Of a stretch of DNA of 5,800 nucleotides, positions 4,900 through 5,800 are shown in pieces (positions within the stretch are counted from its first letter, which is position 1; each line of letters begins with the position of its first letter). Below the pieces are notes generated by a model. The model did not search any database. It was not told the origin of the DNA and saw nothing but the letters and a program-made list of their open reading frames with translations. The stretch comes from Mesobacterium_A hydrothermale. GTDB lineage: Bacteria > Pseudomonadota > Alphaproteobacteria > Rhodobacterales > Rhodobacteraceae. The position numbers and the translations under genes are program-made. The DNA lies in contig NZ_JAYLLH010000062.1 of NCBI RefSeq assembly GCF_035818635.1, forward strand, positions 1-5,800, read 5' to 3'.

Positions 4900-5385
4900 A
4901 TGACCCCGGCGCAGGCAGATATCGCGGCCATATCGGATTGGCTCACGGCGTCGTCGCGGATGCGTCGTACCCCGCTTGGCAAGGATCGTATCCTTGTCGG
5001 GCCGTACGCCACGCTCATGCCTGTAGACCCCGAAAGCACCGATTGGCCGGACCTGTCGGAGTTGGCCGTAAACGGGCTCGCCCTGTTGGTGCCCACTGGC
5101 CAGATGCCCGCGAAGATGCCAAAGGCCCGGATCGACATGCCGCCGCACGGGCACCCGGCGCTTGCGGAGCGGGTCAGGCACCTTCTGGCGAACAAGTTGG
5201 GCAATGAGTTACCCGATATCCTAACCGTGGCCCTCAGCGACCCCGCAGAGAGCGTCCTAGACGCGCTGGCAGGCGAGGGGCTGGCCGATATCGACCTGAG
5301 CCTTGTCGCGGTTCTGGCGTTCCCGCTGTGGGCAATCCCTTTGGCGGATCGACCGACCGTCGCGGACCTGTGCAAGCACCCGTAG
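4900..5385 (+). CDS. Hypothetical 161-aa protein with hydrophobic C-terminal helix
   Basis: Unrecognised. The N-terminal third (MTPAQADIAAISDWLTASSRMRRTPLGKDRILVG) is helical and then basic. The centre is Pro/Gly-rich (PTGQMPAKMPKARIDMPPHGHP, 65-86). Residues 87-125 contain two predicted helices. Residues 131-149 (IDLSLVAVLAFPLWAIPLA) are strongly hydrophobic, long enough for one membrane span but interrupted by prolines, so a buried helix is equally possible. The ATG lies 2 bases after the preceding stop and has no clear ribosome binding site, so translation probably depends on coupling. Codon choice differs from the neighbours: by my count glutamate is GAG in 5 of 6 cases against a strong GAA preference elsewhere, and CTG and GGG are more frequent. 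This suggests a different origin. It is the last plus-strand gene before a hairpin array. Confidence 0.65.
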   Translation: MTPAQADIAAISDWLTASSRMRRTPLGKDRILVGPYATLMPVDPESTDWPDLSELAVNGLALLVPTGQMPAKMPKARIDMPPHGHPALAERVRHLLANKLGNELPDILTVALSDPAESVLDALAGEGLADIDLSLVAVLAFPLWAIPLADRPTVADLCKHP

Positions 5386-5397
5386 CGGCAAGAGATT

Positions 5398-5436
5398 GCG
5401 AAGGCGCGGAATAGCCTGCGGCCTATTCCCCTTCGC
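5398..5436 (+). terminator. Long hairpin after the plus-strand gene run
   Basis: GCGAAGG (5398-5404) pairs with CCTTCGC (5430-5436). After a 3-base bulge (5405-5407), GGAATAG (5408-5414) pairs with CTATTCC (5423-5429). CC/GG (5415-5416 with 5420-5421, with C5422 bulged out) closes a tiny TGC loop. This is a very stable structure 12 bases after the stop codon. It lacks a T run, so it may protect the mRNA 3' end or act with the following hairpins rather than as a simple intrinsic terminator. Confidence 0.55.
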
Positions 5437-5439
5437 ATA

Positions 5440-5486
5440 GGCGCGACATGGACCGCGCCGGGGCCGCGTCTCACAGAGGCGCGGCC
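5440..5486. terminator. Two GC-rich hairpins between convergent genes (bidirectional terminator candidate)
   Basis: GGCGCG (5440-5445) pairs with CGCGCC (5454-5459), and GGCCGCG (5462-5468) with CGCGGCC (5480-5486); TCT/AGA can extend the second stem. They lie between the convergent 161-aa and 67-aa genes, where transcription from both sides should end. T runs are poor on the plus side (CTTCC). CCGCGCC (5453-5459) can alternatively pair with GGCGCGG (5478-5484), which would break both hairpins. Confidence 0.5.
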
Positions 5487-5489
5487 TTC

Positions 5490-5693
5490 CTACGGATTTA
5501 CGTCGTAGTAATTGCTTTCACCGCGTGGGCAGTTTTCACGCAGTAGGTATGCGCAACGCTTAAGCGACGGGTCGTCGGTTCCGAAACTTTCTTCGGAATG
5601 GCCGCATTTGGTGCATGTAACTTCGACGCCTTCGACCGTGCCGTAGTCGCCGTCTAGATCAACGTAATCGGTTGTGGTGGAAACGTATCCCAA
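5490..5693 (-). CDS. Small cysteine-rich, probable zinc-binding protein (67 aa)
   Basis: The only gene on the minus strand that I trust. The 67-aa product has an acidic N-terminus (TTTDYVDLDGDYGTVEGVEV), then CTKCGH (C27, C30, H32), SFGTDDPSLKRCAYLLRENCP with C47 and C55, and an ESNYY tail. C27-x2-C30 looks like a zinc knuckle, with C47 or C55 as possible further ligands. The pattern 'C..CGh..eSfGt...S.kR....LRe.CP..E.NYY' is one I recall from uncharacterised small proteins of phages and proteobacterial genomes. The TTG start (complement of 5691-5693) is supported by GAGGT (complement of 5700-5704) 6 bases upstream, and the frame is closed by a stop just before that. It is transcribed towards the plus-strand cassette and separated from it by the hairpin array. 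It may act as a small regulator or adaptor, but no function is established. Confidence 0.7.
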   Translation of the reverse strand: MGYVSTTTDYVDLDGDYGTVEGVEVTCTKCGHSEESFGTDDPSLKRCAYLLRENCPRGESNYYDVNP

Positions 5694-5763
5694 TCGTGAA
5701 CCTCAATCGCCAACCGCAGTAACCTGGCGTGCCCCCATCGGGTGGTCCGGTTAAAATGTTAGT

Positions 5764-5799
5764 GCATCGTAGGCCTCTGGTCTATCGGGACGATGCTTT
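5764..5799 (+). repeat. Inverted repeat near the right edge
   Basis: GCATCGT (5764-5770) is perfectly complementary to ACGATGC (5790-5796), with 19 bases between and TTT directly after (5797-5799). It might be a terminator or a protein binding site, but the loop is long and the window ends here. The stretch 5701-5763, upstream of the minus-strand gene, should hold that gene's promoter, but I see no clear one. Confidence 0.3.
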
Positions 5800-5800
5800 C

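Noticed and set aside
4701..5474. Minus-strand open frame of 257 codons
   Set aside because: It runs across parts of two coupled plus-strand genes and the hairpin array. Its Arg/Ser/Ala-rich low-information composition indicates a shadow.
5701..5800. Possible tRNA or attachment site at the right edge
   Set aside because: No cloverleaf, anticodon arm or TTCGAATC-type T arm is seen, and no matching direct repeat was found elsewhere in the window.
1..5800. CRISPR array, insertion sequence, integrase or terminase
   Set aside because: There are no regularly spaced long repeats, no transposase or integrase motifs, and no terminase ATPase. The only short tandem repeats are the 7-8-base iterons.

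Overview
The window is a GC-rich, tightly packed, almost entirely plus-strand stretch of small genes. It looks like the regulatory and replication core of a mobile element in a Gram-negative bacterium: a prophage, phage satellite or integrative element. An alphaproteobacterial host is the best guess, from the Ala/Arg/Asp-rich proteins, the strong GAA preference and the frequent TTG/GTG starts. No ribosomal RNA, tRNA, CRISPR array, transposase, integrase, terminase or capsid gene is visible, so the exact type of element cannot be settled here.

Left part (1-1410): an unknown basic protein, possibly running off the left edge, overlaps a gene for a 218-aa protein. That protein ends in a clear SEC-C zinc motif, and its body has a Cys...His...Asp arrangement resembling a papain/transglutaminase fold. 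After a 101-bp gap comes a small AlpA/excisionase-type DNA-binding regulator whose ribosome binding site lies inside a predicted hairpin.

Centre (1411-3200): after a hairpin terminator candidate comes a 474-aa P-loop ATPase resembling DUF3987-type replication helicases, with a probable winged-helix C-terminus. It is followed by about 240 non-coding bases that are AT-rich in an otherwise GC-rich window. This stretch carries TTCTAAG repeats in two oppositely oriented clusters, ending in a TATATTATT-type stretch. It is a good candidate for the element's replication origin or a master operator.

Right part (3199-5385): a string of small proteins with no firm function: a 16-aa mini-ORF, 57-aa and possibly 37-aa proteins, an 80-aa/74-aa helical pair joined by a GTGA overlap, a 228-aa helical protein and a 161-aa protein with different codon use. 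Many are introduced by an AGAAAGGAC-like ribosome binding site or a stop/start overlap, which suggests polycistronic expression. Three GC-rich hairpins (5398-5486) separate this run from a convergent minus-strand gene for a 67-aa cysteine-rich, probably zinc-binding protein. The last 107 bases hold no gene that I can see.

Likely joint logic (inference): the AlpA-type regulator controls the element, the ATPase acts at the adjacent repeat-rich region to start replication, and the downstream cassette supplies accessory functions that cannot be named from sequence alone.
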